A DNA stretch of 64,000 nucleotides from Gracilariopsis chorda (lineage: Eukaryota; Rhodophyta; Florideophyceae; Gracilariales; Gracilariaceae), in NCBI GenBank assembly GCA_003194525.1, contig NBIV01000130.1, positions 153,723-217,722 of the forward strand. The letters run 5' to 3'. Positions within the stretch are counted from its first letter, which is position 1; the number at the start of each line of letters is the position of its first letter. The translations under genes and the position numbers were made by a program. The notes below the pieces were generated by a model. It did no database searches and was not told the origin of the DNA. It saw only the letters and a program-made list of their open reading frames with translations. Below are positions 53,401 through 63,741 of this stretch, piece by piece.

Positions 53401-53560
53401 CCGCCGTGACGGCCTGTGACCGCCGCGGCGCTGAAGCGCCAATGAGAGGCGCGCATGGCGGCCGCATCGCACTCGCGTCACGACGCGCCGCGCACATGCG
53501 CACATGCGCAGCCGGCGAGCAGCGACCGCAGCAACGCAGCGACCGCAGCAACAGAGCAGC
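53400..53560. repeat. CpG-rich block with a short tandem repeat
   Basis: Very rich in CG dinucleotides; includes two copies of CAGCGACCGCAGCAAC in tandem (about 53518-53551) and ACATGCGCACATGCGCA. It resembles a CpG-island-like promoter tract, but no gene start is evident on either side. Confidence 0.45.
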
Positions 53561-53679
53561 CCTTCACAGGTGCTCGCCATCGCAGATATCCAAAGCTTCA
53601 TGCTCAGCCCCAAAAATCAACACCCAAAAATGAAAAATACCCAAACAACCTCCCGCTTCCGCCCCTTTGAGCGCAGCTG

Positions 53680-54600
53680 TTATCTACCCTCCGTACGTCT
53701 CACGAGAGCTACCGATCGCTTGCCTTGACGCGCAGTTCCAGGCATCACAGAAATGCGCGTAGATCTGCCGGGCATGGAGCTCTGACACGTCGGCTCCGCC
53801 TTGCGGTTCGCCTCGCGTTCCTCCTTGGCGCGTTCCTTGTCGCGAATGCGCGTGTCAATCATCTCTGCCAGCATCGCAAAGACATCCGGCATGGGCTCAC
53901 CCGCCTTCCTCATAGCGTTCAAAACGCGACAACGATTGATCACATTGTACAACTTCTGCTTGCGGCGCAAGCTGTACGATGTGATCAATTGTTGTTGCGT
54001 ATGGTAGCCGATCGACGCCTTAAACCTCGGCGCGCCTGAAAACTTAAACGTCTTTCCGACTGTGCGGCACCTCTCCAGCAGTCTGTAGTCATTCACACGA
54101 CGACTGTCTCCTTTGCAATGATCGCGCAGCGGCACACCGTCCGGAGCACCGGTTCCATGCATGATCCATAAATACATGTCTACCACAGCCTCCCAGTCAT
54201 TCAGATAGGCTTCGTCCACATCCGAGGACGTGGAGCCGTGGCTGCGGGTACGCACGCTATGGAATCAATCTTCGCCACCCTCAAACGCGCTGGGGTTGGA
54301 TGTGGGCATTGTGCGTGCGGACAGACGGCTGCGTTTGCAGGGACGTTCCGTCATTGGCGAAGACCGAGGTAGAGAGGGCACGGACGCCAACGTGCCGAGG
54401 GCCTGTGGAGGCCGCTGTTCAGGGGCGTATTGGAGGGTAGGAGCACGCTGAGACGTGCGGCCGGCCGGATGCACAGGCGCCACGGGTGGTATGGGGTTAA
54501 CTGTCGCGGGGGTAGGGGCTCCATTGCCCGACTGTGGGCAGGACGTGACTCGAGTTAAGCCCTCTCCGTCAGCAAAGGTTAGATTGACGGTGCAGCTGGA
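53680..54600 (-). pseudogene. Unidentified protein gene, C-terminal part, with one in-frame TGA
   Basis: The reverse frame 54255-53680 is open for 191 codons and continues upstream in the same phase beyond a single TGA (54267-54265) to about 54600. The C-terminal part reads EAYLNDWEAVVDMYLWIMHG, RLLERCRTVGKTFKFSGAP, SYSLRRKQKLYNVINRCRVL and MIDTRIRDKERAKEEREANR. It is helix-rich and basic at the end; the codon use and amino acid balance look like real protein. The upstream part is Pro/Ser/Arg-rich. I do not recognise the family; a regulatory or DNA-binding protein of a transposon is one possibility. Confidence 0.5.
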
Positions 54601-55100
54601 GTGAAAGTTGAAGGTGTCTGTGTGTAAGGAAACGAAGAAAGAAGAACTTGTTTGTCAGCAGCTGGCAAAAGGGAGGTAGAAAGGGGGTGGGGCGGAGGGA
54701 TTGGTGAGCCATTGAACATACAATAGTTTTGAACATAAGTCTGCACGCCCGTTACTTGAAGTTGAGCAGGCTCACCATTGGGGTGGTCATTATGAGAGAC
54801 CACTGGCGGCAGATTGCTCGGGCCTGGCGCCGTTTTGTTCGTCAGGTTCTGCGGAGGGTGCTGCGGAGGGTGCTGCGGAGGGTGCTGCGGAGTGTGTGGA
54901 GGAGAGAGCGGCGAACGGAGCTGTAAAGGGTGATGCAGAGGGTGCTGCAGCGGGAGCGGGAGCCGCGGCGGGAGCTGCGGGGGGTGCTTTGGAGAAGGCT
55001 GATTATTACGTGAACCGTGGGGGCCGGGGGGAGTCACGTTCATTTGTTGGGTGCCAAAGGTTGAGCCGTTATTTCTGTTTTTGGGACGATGGAGGTGCAA
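54579..55100 (-). CDS. Pro/His/Gln-rich frame, probable N-terminal part of the same gene
   Basis: 174-codon reverse frame dominated by HPPQ repeats, then VVSHNDHPNGEPAQLQVTGV and SFPYTQTPSTFTPA. It overlaps the next frame downstream, so one frameshift would join both into a gene of roughly 350-400 codons. The forward strand of the same bases is open too (54896-55399, Gly/Ala-rich), but that is the antisense of the proline repeats. Confidence 0.35.
   Translation of the reverse strand: MHLHRPKNRNNGSTFGTQQMNVTPPGPHGSRNNQPSPKHPPQLPPRLPLPLQHPLHHPLQLRSPLSPPHTPQHPPQHPPQHPPQNLTNKTAPGPSNLPPVVSHNDHPNGEPAQLQVTGVQTYVQNYCMFNGSPIPPPHPLSTSLLPAADKQVLLSSFPYTQTPSTFTPAAPSI
54849..54897. repeat. Four tandem 12-bp units
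   Basis: CTGCGGAGGGTG repeated four times (last unit CTGCGGAGTGTG). On the reverse strand it encodes (HPPQ)n. More degenerate relatives continue to 54990. Confidence 0.9.
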
Positions 55101-56452
55101 GCGGAGTTGGTAATGGGAAGGGTCACAGGTTCTGCCTTTCTTGGTTTTCGAAGAGAGGTGGGGCGGCGAAACAGAGCGGTGCCGACGCGCGCTCCCTTAA
55201 GTACGGAAGCTGGTGGTGCGAAGGTAGGTGGGCGCCACGTGCGGATGCTGTTTTTCGCGTTAGTTTGGGTGCAGTACCGGAGCACGTGGCGGGGGGTGCG
55301 CTGTCCGCGGCGCGTTTTGTGCGCGTCCCAGAGAGCGTGCGTATAACGCGTGCGAACGGCTCGCTGGAGGGGGGGAGGGGGGGGAGAGAGTGTCGGTGAC
55401 GGGGTGTAACTTTTTGAATGGACGGGCGGGCTTTTCCCTCCTACCAACACTTATTTCTGCTGCGTATGTGACAGCGTCGGTTTCGTACCGGCACTGTCCT
55501 TGGCGCGGCTGCCCTCAAGGCGGCGTTTTGACCGCTTTCGAGCGGCTGAAAAAGAAAAATGTGATCGCTGCCAGCTGGCGGGAGAAAGTGACGGCGATTG
55601 AAATGCCAAACGCTCTGTGTTCGATTTCACCTGTGTGTCAGCGCTTTTGGTCGGGTATTGCTGATTATCGACAACGAAGGTAGCCGCATCGATCGCGCCT
55701 GTTCGGTGCATTCTCCCGGAAACATGTAGATACCACGGATTTTGCGCTTTCGGCAATCTCCCTCCGGCAGCCTTGCTTCGGCCGTACCGCGCTTGTGATG
55801 CACCTACGTAGAGATTACAAGACGCGCTGTCTCAAGATTCACGTGACACCCTGCGGTCGATCTCTCAACGCACAACGTGCCAGGTGGTGGGTTGAGAGGT
55901 AGTACCTTGCCACGCACCAACATCACACCCGTCGCATTGCTCCCGTGACCGATATTCACCCTGGCCATCATTGGTAACATGCCGAACGCTCCAACTCAGC
56001 GCGCTCACGTACAATCCGTTTCCGCACCAAATGTACTCCGAAAATGGTAACACTTTCTACTTCAATGCAGACACGTAGTCCTTCAAGGACGTATGGTTCC
56101 TTCCCAACTTGCTCTCGCATTCAAGCTACCTCGCCTTCATGTTTGTGTCTGCTGTCGTTTCCGACACTAAAAGAGAGTGTCCGAGCCCTCGCCTCACTCT
56201 CGGCCCTTCAAACATGTTAACATGTACTTGCTACTAGTGGCGAACTGTTCTAACCCACAATGAAGAAATTAGAGAACGGAATGTTTACATTAAACAGGAG
56301 TACGCTCCTGTTTACTTTCAACGCAAAAAACAACTATACACACAAGACACACACACACACATGAACAAAACATGCAAAAGTGAAAGTGTCAACACGGTTC
56401 TCCCACTACAAGGACTCCAAGTACTCTAGATGCCTTTCTCTTCATATTAGCC
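55101..56452. other. GC-rich upstream tract and unassigned sequence
   Basis: 55101-55450 is GC-rich and holds CACGTGGCGCC-like and CCACGTGC elements (ACGTG cores), consistent with a promoter for the reverse-strand proline-rich gene. Beyond 55450 I see no gene. Two small features: a perfect hairpin AAACAGGAG-TACG-CTCCTGTTT (56292-56313) and an (AC)n microsatellite at about 56347-56361. Confidence 0.35.
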
Positions 56453-57490
56453 TTAGTGAAGAACAACGAGCTGCAGGTATCTTCTGGCAGATTTCGCGGC
56501 AGTGCGGACAGATCCACGTTCCGCTCGCCTTTGCACTTTCAAAGTCCCATTACAACTCTCCGAAGCACGGTCGACCGCCTTCCGACACTTGCGATACGTA
56601 TGCAGGTTCGCACAGAAGATATTTTCCGACTTCTGAGTGCGGGCGCAGACGCGACAGAAGCGCGACGGACCGCGCAGCAACGGAGAGAGAGGAGGTGAGC
56701 GTGGCTTCTTTCTTAACGGTGGAGTTAGTGGAATTGGCAGCGATGGTTGAGGCGCCAGATGCACTTGTAGGAGCGTTGGTGGCGCCTGAAGCGGTGCTTG
56801 AGATGGGGGGGGCTAGTGGCACGGCGGCAGTCAGCGGTGACGGCGATGTGGTGCTGAGATAGGCGGTGGCGTGCAGGTGCGGAGTAGGCGGTGTGGTAGG
56901 AGGGGCATGCGAGAGTGCTCGCTCAGCGACGAGACGTGATCGCCTCGAGTTCGGCCACAATATCCTCGTGCTGCGAAGACGGCTGCTTCTGGGGCGGCGA
57001 GGGCAAGAAAAAGTCCGGGAAAAAGCCATGCTCAGGAGCCCGAAGCGGTGTTTGAGGTGGGGGGTCGGGTGGCGCGGCGGCAGTTAGCGGTGACGGCGAT
57101 GTGCGGCTGAGATGCGCAGTGGCGTGCAGGTGCGGAGTAGGCGGTGGGGGAGGAGGGGCAGGCGTACGGCAACGACACGCGATCCACACGATTGCGGCCA
57201 CAGAATCTTTGTCCCGCGAAGGCGGCTGCCTTTCGGACGGCAGAGGGAAGAGAGAGGATACAGAAACGTCCTGCTCACGCACGAGGGCGAGGTCAGCCTC
57301 CGTGAACACAAGCCAAGGCAACCAAGCTTGCGTGGGCGGCATATCTAGAGGAAGAGTGTTGTCGGCGATGTGGGTGACGTTTAAGGCGGCGGGGCGGAAT
57401 GGGACGGTGGAGTTGGCGGAGAGCGCGTGGGTGTGAGAGTGGGGAGGGGTATGGGGAGCGATGTGGAGAGTTTCGGGCGGACGTCAAGCT
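56453..57490 (-). pseudogene. Unidentified Pro-rich protein with Cys-rich C-terminus
   Basis: Reverse frames 57342-56923 (139 codons), 57029-56550 and 56764-56453 overlap in different phases. The first has FTEADLALVREQDVSVSSLF, a run of prolines and PHLHATAHLSRTSPSPLTAA. The last ends with SRFCRVCARTQKSENIFCAN and YRKCRKAVDRASESC, a spaced set of Cys residues that could bind zinc. An internal tandem duplication of about 250 bp shifts phase between units. No family recognised. It resembles its neighbour at 53.7-55.1 kb in style (Pro/His-rich start, basic end) but not in sequence. Confidence 0.4.
56789..57246. repeat. Two tandem ~252-bp units in the proline-rich frame
   Basis: 56789-57002 and 57041-57246 share GAAGCGGTG[CT]TTGAG, GGCGGCAGT[CT]AGCGGTGAC, GCGTGCAGGTGCGGAGTAGG and GCCACA[AG], in order and at constant distance. 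Identity is moderate, so the duplication is old. Confidence 0.8.
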
Positions 57491-57989
57491 GGCGACGAGC
57501 GTGCTTTAAAGAAGGCAGTGCGAACGAGCGCGCGCCCGGTGCATTCAAGCCTCGTCTGGTGATCTAGCCCTCGTATCATATCATCTGTTTTTCGAGTTTT
57601 ACAGCATCATGAATCCAGGCCATGCAGCGTGGAGCTCTCTGAGAAAGAGTCACTCTCGGCCCAGTGGTAGTTCTGGTTTGACAGTGTCACTCTCATCCTG
57701 AGATTGTATTTGTCAGAAAAACTCGAGATCTTCCGCTGCCAAGGTCTGGCTCCACGACGCCCGTTCTTTCACTTCTGGACTAGAATAGCACCTCGACGCA
57801 CGCAGATTTCAATCTTTTCATCACCAATGCCAAGCGTTTTGCAGAAAGCCCTGTACTCAGAAATGCCGCTGCGTTCATTCGGATTGTGCTTTGCTATTAT
57901 TTCTAGAACGGGCAGGCTCGTGGTGGAAGTGAAACGGCAGCCCTGAGGGCTGCTGTTCGCTTCTTGTCACGCAAACGATACATCCTCAA
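57491..57989. other. Unassigned sequence
   Basis: A forward frame at 57704-57946 (80 codons) shows no recognisable domain. It could be the decayed region before the integrase fragment that follows. Confidence 0.3.
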
Positions 57990-58590
57990 ACGCGTCAGAT
58001 TTGTGCCCTAATTTCCTGTTGACTGCCACCCACTTGTTCTCCGCTAAGCCATGCCAAGTGTTGATCAGTAAGGTCACCCAATCCTTCACTATGCCCCCGT
58101 TGCTTAGGGCCAAATGAAAAGTCTTGCGATTATTCGTGTGCTCTTCTTCCGCCGAGCAGGAAAGAATTCCAAATTCATTAGTTTACTTGTTGTTCCCGAA
58201 AGCTCTTATGCCACAGTAGGTGCGTAGAACCCGGAGACCACTCTTTTGGTATAGACTGCCGCCTTATCTCCACACGGACAATGGTTCCCAATTCATCTCG
58301 AAGTTTGCCATCACTTCTGCTGAGTCTCAGGACTGAAACATTTCTTCACCACCACCTACCACCCCCTGACCGATTGGCATACGAAATGGTTCAACAGCTG
58401 CAGCTGTCAATATACACGGGTGCAACGCACCGTTTCTTTTGCTGCTATCCGCGCCCGTCAAAAACAGCTGTTGGACCCACGTGCGCGAAAAGGACTTCAG
58501 TCTTTGGCTTAAATCGTGATCATGAACTTTGGAACGGGTCTGTCTCCGGGCTCAAGAATAGAGCACTTCGGGCACCTCGATGGTTTCCTC
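57990..58590 (+). pseudogene. Ty3/gypsy integrase core fragment
   Basis: KNSKFISLLVVPESSYATVG (about 58161-58220) corresponds to the RFSKxxxxxPxxxxxTA segment after the first Asp. LPPYLHTDNGSQFISKF (58258-58308) is the second Asp motif (LTDNGxQF). After a frameshift, KHFFTTTYHPLTDWHTKWFN (about 58337-58396) matches FTTxYHPQTxGQxExxN with the catalytic Glu replaced by Lys. It is not continuous with either gypsy element in the window, both of which stop before this point of pol. Downstream frames to 58821 show nothing certain. Confidence 0.75.
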
Positions 58591-58885
58591 GGTGGAATTG
58601 CGTATTCTGATCTTCTTGGTCCAAGGTTAGTCGCTAGGAGATTGCGATCAGGGCGCACCAAATTCGTGATGAGCCTGTTATGTCTTTTTTCATACGCGAT
58701 GCAACAAGTCGAATTTATCTTATCCGCGGGTTGCTACAGAGGGACTGAGTTTGTTCTACGTTGTATTTTGTCAAAAGTGCGAAGCAAGGCATTATCCGTG
58801 GAAGGCGCTGTTATCGGATGAATCTTTAAAAGAGCTACAGATGTTTGAAGCGAGGAGATAGCTATACGGGCCCTGTGTGGTGCGA

Positions 58886-59860
58886 CTAGGCCAGCAGCGT
58901 CAGCGCAACTTCTAGCGAAACTACCCTTGATTCATCAATTCCTACACTTGATGCTCTGATGACGAGCGTTGTGATATTTTCGTCCACTGCAATCACCATT
59001 ACGTCGGCTCTACTGGCTAGCCTCACCACTGCAGGGCTACCAAAGGCATTTGTCGTTATGAAGAGGACGTCAACATTCGCAGCCGTAGTAACTGAAGAAT
59101 CTACGTCCGTCCGATTGTTGGTAACCAGATGAGGTGCTCGAGAAAGCTCAACAAGCACGCTGGACAAAACTGTATAGTCAAGCTCTTCCGCTGTTGACTT
59201 TGGTGAAACGCTGTCATCTGCTGGCAGCGGTTGAAGTGGTGGAGAATGCGCACATGTTAGGCGGAACTCTCGAGTGACAAGATGGCTGATCACTGCTTCT
59301 GCACCAGAATTCGCATCAACTGCGTTTCCAGATCGGTAGTTTGCGAGTTGTACATGATCTTCCTCAGAAAATTGGGAAACAACTGCTTAGCCTGACAGCT
59401 ATGCTTTTCAAGGTGCTGGACTGAAAGCAACAAAGCCGCTGGGTCAGCGGTAGGCCCCCATGATGAAGCGCCTCCCTTCGATGACGCTATTTTGACAAAT
59501 AATTGTCAAAATACGTTGTCGTGCGGTGCGTGATATCCAAGCGTAATGTAGCACGAGCAGCATCTGTGGTGTATCTATGGCGAAGGATGGTCTCTTCGGG
59601 CCTGCCTGAATCAAGTACTATTCTGAGACGATTTGATGTAGATGAAACTGGGGCTGGGACCATTTCAATACAAGCAAATCGATCAAGAGCGTATCCTTCC
59701 ACGTATAACGCATTGGAGATTGGCCAATACATTAGTGCGCCTTTCAGAACATCCGAGTGAATAAGAGCGTGTCAGTGACGCGTAGGGGAAGTCTTGCAGC
59801 CGGAAGTGAATCGCTAGCGTACCCGCCGATGGCACCCCCAACACCTGTGGGGACTATGAG
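58886..59860 (-). pseudogene. DUF3326-family protein pseudogene
   Basis: Reading leftwards: TVLIVPTGVGGAIGGYASDS at about 59864-59805, the family's opening motif. After a frameshift come LIHSDVLKGALMYWPISNAL and YVEGYALDRFACIE (59760-59670), then LRHRYTTDAARATLRLDITH (59616-59557). A stop ends that frame at 59487. Further pieces: GGASSWGPTADPAALLLSVQ; QFSEEDHVQLANYRSG then DANSGAEAVISHLVTREFRL (about 59330-59270); CAHSPPLQPLPADDSVSPKS; VLVELSRAPHLV; FITTNAFGSPAVVRLA and VMVIAVDENITTLVI, ending at 58886. All blocks are in family order, with at least three frameshifts and a shortened C-terminus (no YLEA end). The family is found in cyanobacteria and photosynthetic eukaryotes; its biochemical role is not established. 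Confidence 0.87.
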
Positions 59861-59864
59861 CACT

Positions 59865-61048
59865 GTTGTATGCTGCGAACACACAACCAGTGCATCTCGA
59901 CTTCGGACAGAGAGGTGACGCGGGTACTGCTACAACGCTTGAACTTTTGTGGCTCGCTTGAACTGTGAGTTTGCAAAGCCCAGGAATGTGAGAAAAGCAC
60001 ACGAGTGAGGTAGGCTGGGGATTCTCTGGGAGCACATCTCGATAACGCTGGATTCTGTGAAGGGCACGTCAGTCTAGTGGGGCCAGGGAGCAGAAGTGCA
60101 GCCGCCGGTACTTCTGAACACGCTTTTCAAGACTTTCGCTGTTTGAAACGCGACGTAGACAGTGCCTACTTTCATACTCTATCTGTATCTTGTTTCTTCT
60201 GCATGTGTTCTGGTTCAGTGATAGAATTAAGGTTGATAGAATGTATTCTATTGACACTCTTTTGTCTTGAAACATGAGAAAGCTCTTTTACCCTGCTGCT
60301 AAAGGTTATTGTTCTCGTACAAGCGTTAATCGTAAGAAAACGGATCTTCTCCTCCAACTGGAGGTATGAAACTCCTCAACTTTTGCACCTTTTTCCCTAC
60401 CTTCCAGCTAGGGATATCCGCCATTACGTTTGATTCCCACGTGCTGTATTGTTCTGTCTACAAATAGAAGAACACATCAAGGAAGGGACGAACAGGATAC
60501 GAATTGCGAGCTCCTTAGGCGTCTTTGCTCTGATTTCATGAGGCGGTAGGAGCATATAAATCAGGGATTGACACTTACCTTTGCTACAAGACGAGCTTCA
60601 TCCCTAGCTTGTAAAAATGGAATGATCGCTAAAAAGAATGTTCTTTTTCTCTTGTTGCAAATAAATCCCTACCAAAGAAAATTGAACATGAATAGAGAGT
60701 GGGGTTGGTCAAGTCAGGGTCAGATTGATTGAGACATGTGGAGGTTATTGGACGATGAAATCACACATCTTCGCTTAAATTTAAAAGTACTAATGCAAGT
60801 AGAAGCTGTATGACATGACCAGCGCGGTTCCGAACAAGAGTGGGCCGGCAGCAGGCCCGATTGAGCGGGGAACATTTCTGGCAATGTTGATAGGAGCGTG
60901 TCCGCCGTTGGGAGCCACCTCCTGTTGTACGGCTCAATGCGGCAGTGGTCTGTGCCGTGCCTCGATTGCCGTCAGCATGGACTTGCGCACGCAGAAGATG
61001 GAGTACACCCGACACAGGCGTAGGATTTAATCACGGGAGGGATTTAAT
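59865..61048. other. Unassigned sequence left of the second composite segment
   Basis: The reverse frame 60035-59814 overlaps the start of the DUF3326 remnant in another phase and could include a decayed leader or transit peptide. Between 60050 and 61048 I see only short frames: 60815-61030 forward and 61015-60761 reverse are shadows of each other. Confidence 0.35.
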
Positions 61049-62122
61049 GAAAATAGCGCTTCGGTGAGCGGCTCAGATGGAAAGCGATCGCGGAGGCATG
61101 CGCATTTCTCTACCTGCTTGCAGTACCAGGACCACCTGTAGAATACGATAATCTAGATGATAGCAGTCATCCGAGACCCCAAACAAAGCAGAAACCTAAA
61201 ACTGTGACGACGATAGGAGCAGTCCATCATCATCATAATCATGTTTACATAGCCGTCTAGCTTCTGCACTGGGTGACACCTTTATCTCTGCTGCCCCATT
61301 CGAGAAGAAATCTATCCTTTTGGTGCATAACGGCGGAAACGTTTCAACAAATCGCATGAGTATCGTGAAAAATGTATGGTACCATTGATATCGATGTTTC
61401 CATGAGAGCAACGAGAGCACTTCAGTGGTCGTTTCGTTTCGAAACTTTCCAGGCGACTAGAGCATCATGGTGTGGTCGCCTCGACAAATCGGTCCCTACA
61501 CGTAGTTGAGAAACGCCGCCGGCGGCGTCATGAGAAGGAGCTAGCAATTCACGGTAGATGTGTAGTAGAATTCTACACCCCTGTCTCGTAGGTTTTTTTG
61601 TCTTTTTTTTTTAATTGAATCATTGCAACTGTTGTGCAGTGCAATAGCACTGGAGATATGACAGTGAGGCTACAGCCGCAGGGTTGATCCGCGGTTGATG
61701 TGAACAGACGTTCAGATCTTGCTAAGTTCCAAAAGTTTGAACCTGCAATTGTTGCGGCACTTCCTCGTTGCTTTTGTGAGCACTTTCTTGCGAAGCTGGA
61801 GGTTATTGTTATGTCCCTAGCATCCTGTGGGGGCCCTTTTCCGTACAGCGTAAGAGTTCCTCATACTGCAAGTAGTTGTAGAAGAGAGGAGTGCACGAGC
61901 ACAAGCTCAACAAACTTAACTTTACGACATAGCTTGAGGTCCAACCACCTCGCGCGCTCGTGGTTACCGCCGAATCCTACTACTCAATTTATTCTACCCG
62001 TAGAGCATAAAGCGGTTGCCAGCCGATAGGGAAGCAAAGATGAGAATTCTGGGAAGAGCAATACTTCGCGTGGTGCAATCGGCATCCATTGATAACCTAA
62101 GAACACATCTTTCGCCCCAATT

Positions 62123-63335
62123 ATGTCAAATAAGAGAGATAGCACAGGTTAAACGGGGCCAATCCCCATGTTGTTTCGAAGAAACCAAGGCTTGCAGATA
62201 AGGACTCGAGCAATGATGTTCACATATGTGAAGAACAAGAGCCAGCATTGGTGTCTTCAAAACTTCCCTCTACTAATTCAATGCCACGTTGTATAACATC
62301 TCGTGTGGAATCGACGGGAACAACAGGATCGTCTGTTCTGCCCGACAAGCTTGGGCAATCTCCGCCAATGCTAAAAACATCATGTAAGCATGGCATTTTC
62401 CTTCCCGGAGACTGCAAAAAAGAATACAACATTTCTGAGCTTAAGATGCCAGAGAAACTAGCGAAGCAGTATTCCCTTTCACTGATTTCATTTGAGCGGG
62501 AAATTGTAAAAGGGGTAGAGCGGAACGAGAGCATTCTGGTTGCAGCACACACGAACGTATTGAAGGCAGCGATAACGGAATACGATGGCACGAAGAGACA
62601 ACCAAAGGGTAAGGTATACGTCGCCAATCAAAGCCCTCAGCAATCAAAAATATCGAGAACTTGAAGCAGAATTTAGTGATGTTAGATTGATGACCGGGGA
62701 TGCAACGATAACAAGAATACCTCTTGTCTTGCAATGACTACCAAAACTCTCAGAAGCATGCTCTACAGAGTAATTTAAGTTTTACGTGAGGTCTCTTGAG
62801 TTATTTTTGATGCAGTTCACTATATGCGGGACAAAAAAAGAGGGGTCATGTGGGAGGAATCAATCATCCTTGTTCCGCAAACTGTCAGATTTGTACTCCT
62901 GAGCGCTACGATTCCAAACGCACGTGAATACTCGGAATAGATTGGCCATTTGAATATCAAACGAACATAGCGCGAGCATCTCAAAATGCAGTAGCATCTC
63001 TGCACGACGAGGATCAGGATTTGCTCCAGACAACACCCATTTTTCAACTGCTGGATCTCGGAATTGACATCCAATCTATTTCAGTAAGGGCTATTGAAAT
63101 GTCTTTTCGCGACAGAGACTTTTGAGATGGGACTAAACGTGCCAGCCAAAACAGTGCTGTTTACCAGTATCAGGCCGCTTGACGGGTTACAGTTCAGAAA
63201 GCCTGCCGGAGGCGAATACATGCAAATGAGTGGCCGGGTCGATCGTCGAGGTATTGATAAAGAGGAATCAGCAGTGCATTGTCCAAGGTTGGAAGAAGAG
63301 ACCATTGCCGAAGTGGTAGTGTACAGGTGAGGTGC
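62123..63335 (+). pseudogene. MTR4-type RNA helicase remnant (copy 2)
   Basis: Same broken outline as copy 1: damaged Walker [40 protein letters not shown] and SGRVDRRG (63225-63250). It has one additional frameshift close to the start: AGGTTAAAC at about 62146 lacks a T present in copy 1. Shared lesions show that decay preceded the duplication. Confidence 0.9.
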
Positions 63336-63741
63336 AAGCCGGGCAGCAAAGCTATCATTGACATTGTTGAGGACAATGGATCGTGTCCCATACACTGTGA
63401 CGCTACCCAACGTGTAACATGCAAACATGCGTCGCTGCCTGTAATATATTGTTTCGAGAAAATGAATTTACGTGCACCTTTTTTCGCTGAACTAATGATT
63501 ATGTATAGCGCTTTATATCCAGCAATAGAGATTGTTCCTGTTTGAAGTGCGTGACCAACTGTCGCGTGACCATCCCATTCCAAAGATTTCATCAATTCGG
63601 TAGGCCACTGCGGCCAATGAGCTTGTTGCCGGGCGAGTCGCCGCAGAATTTCACGACTTATACGGCCGAGTGTTCGAGGCAAAGATAGTTGTGCCGCATT
63701 CGGAATGGGTGCCTCCGTCATGTAGCAATGCCTGGCGTGCC

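Noticed and set aside
54896-55399. 167-codon forward frame, Gly/Ala-rich
   Set aside because: Antisense of the proline-rich reverse frame. The reverse strand leads into the better protein at 54255-53680.
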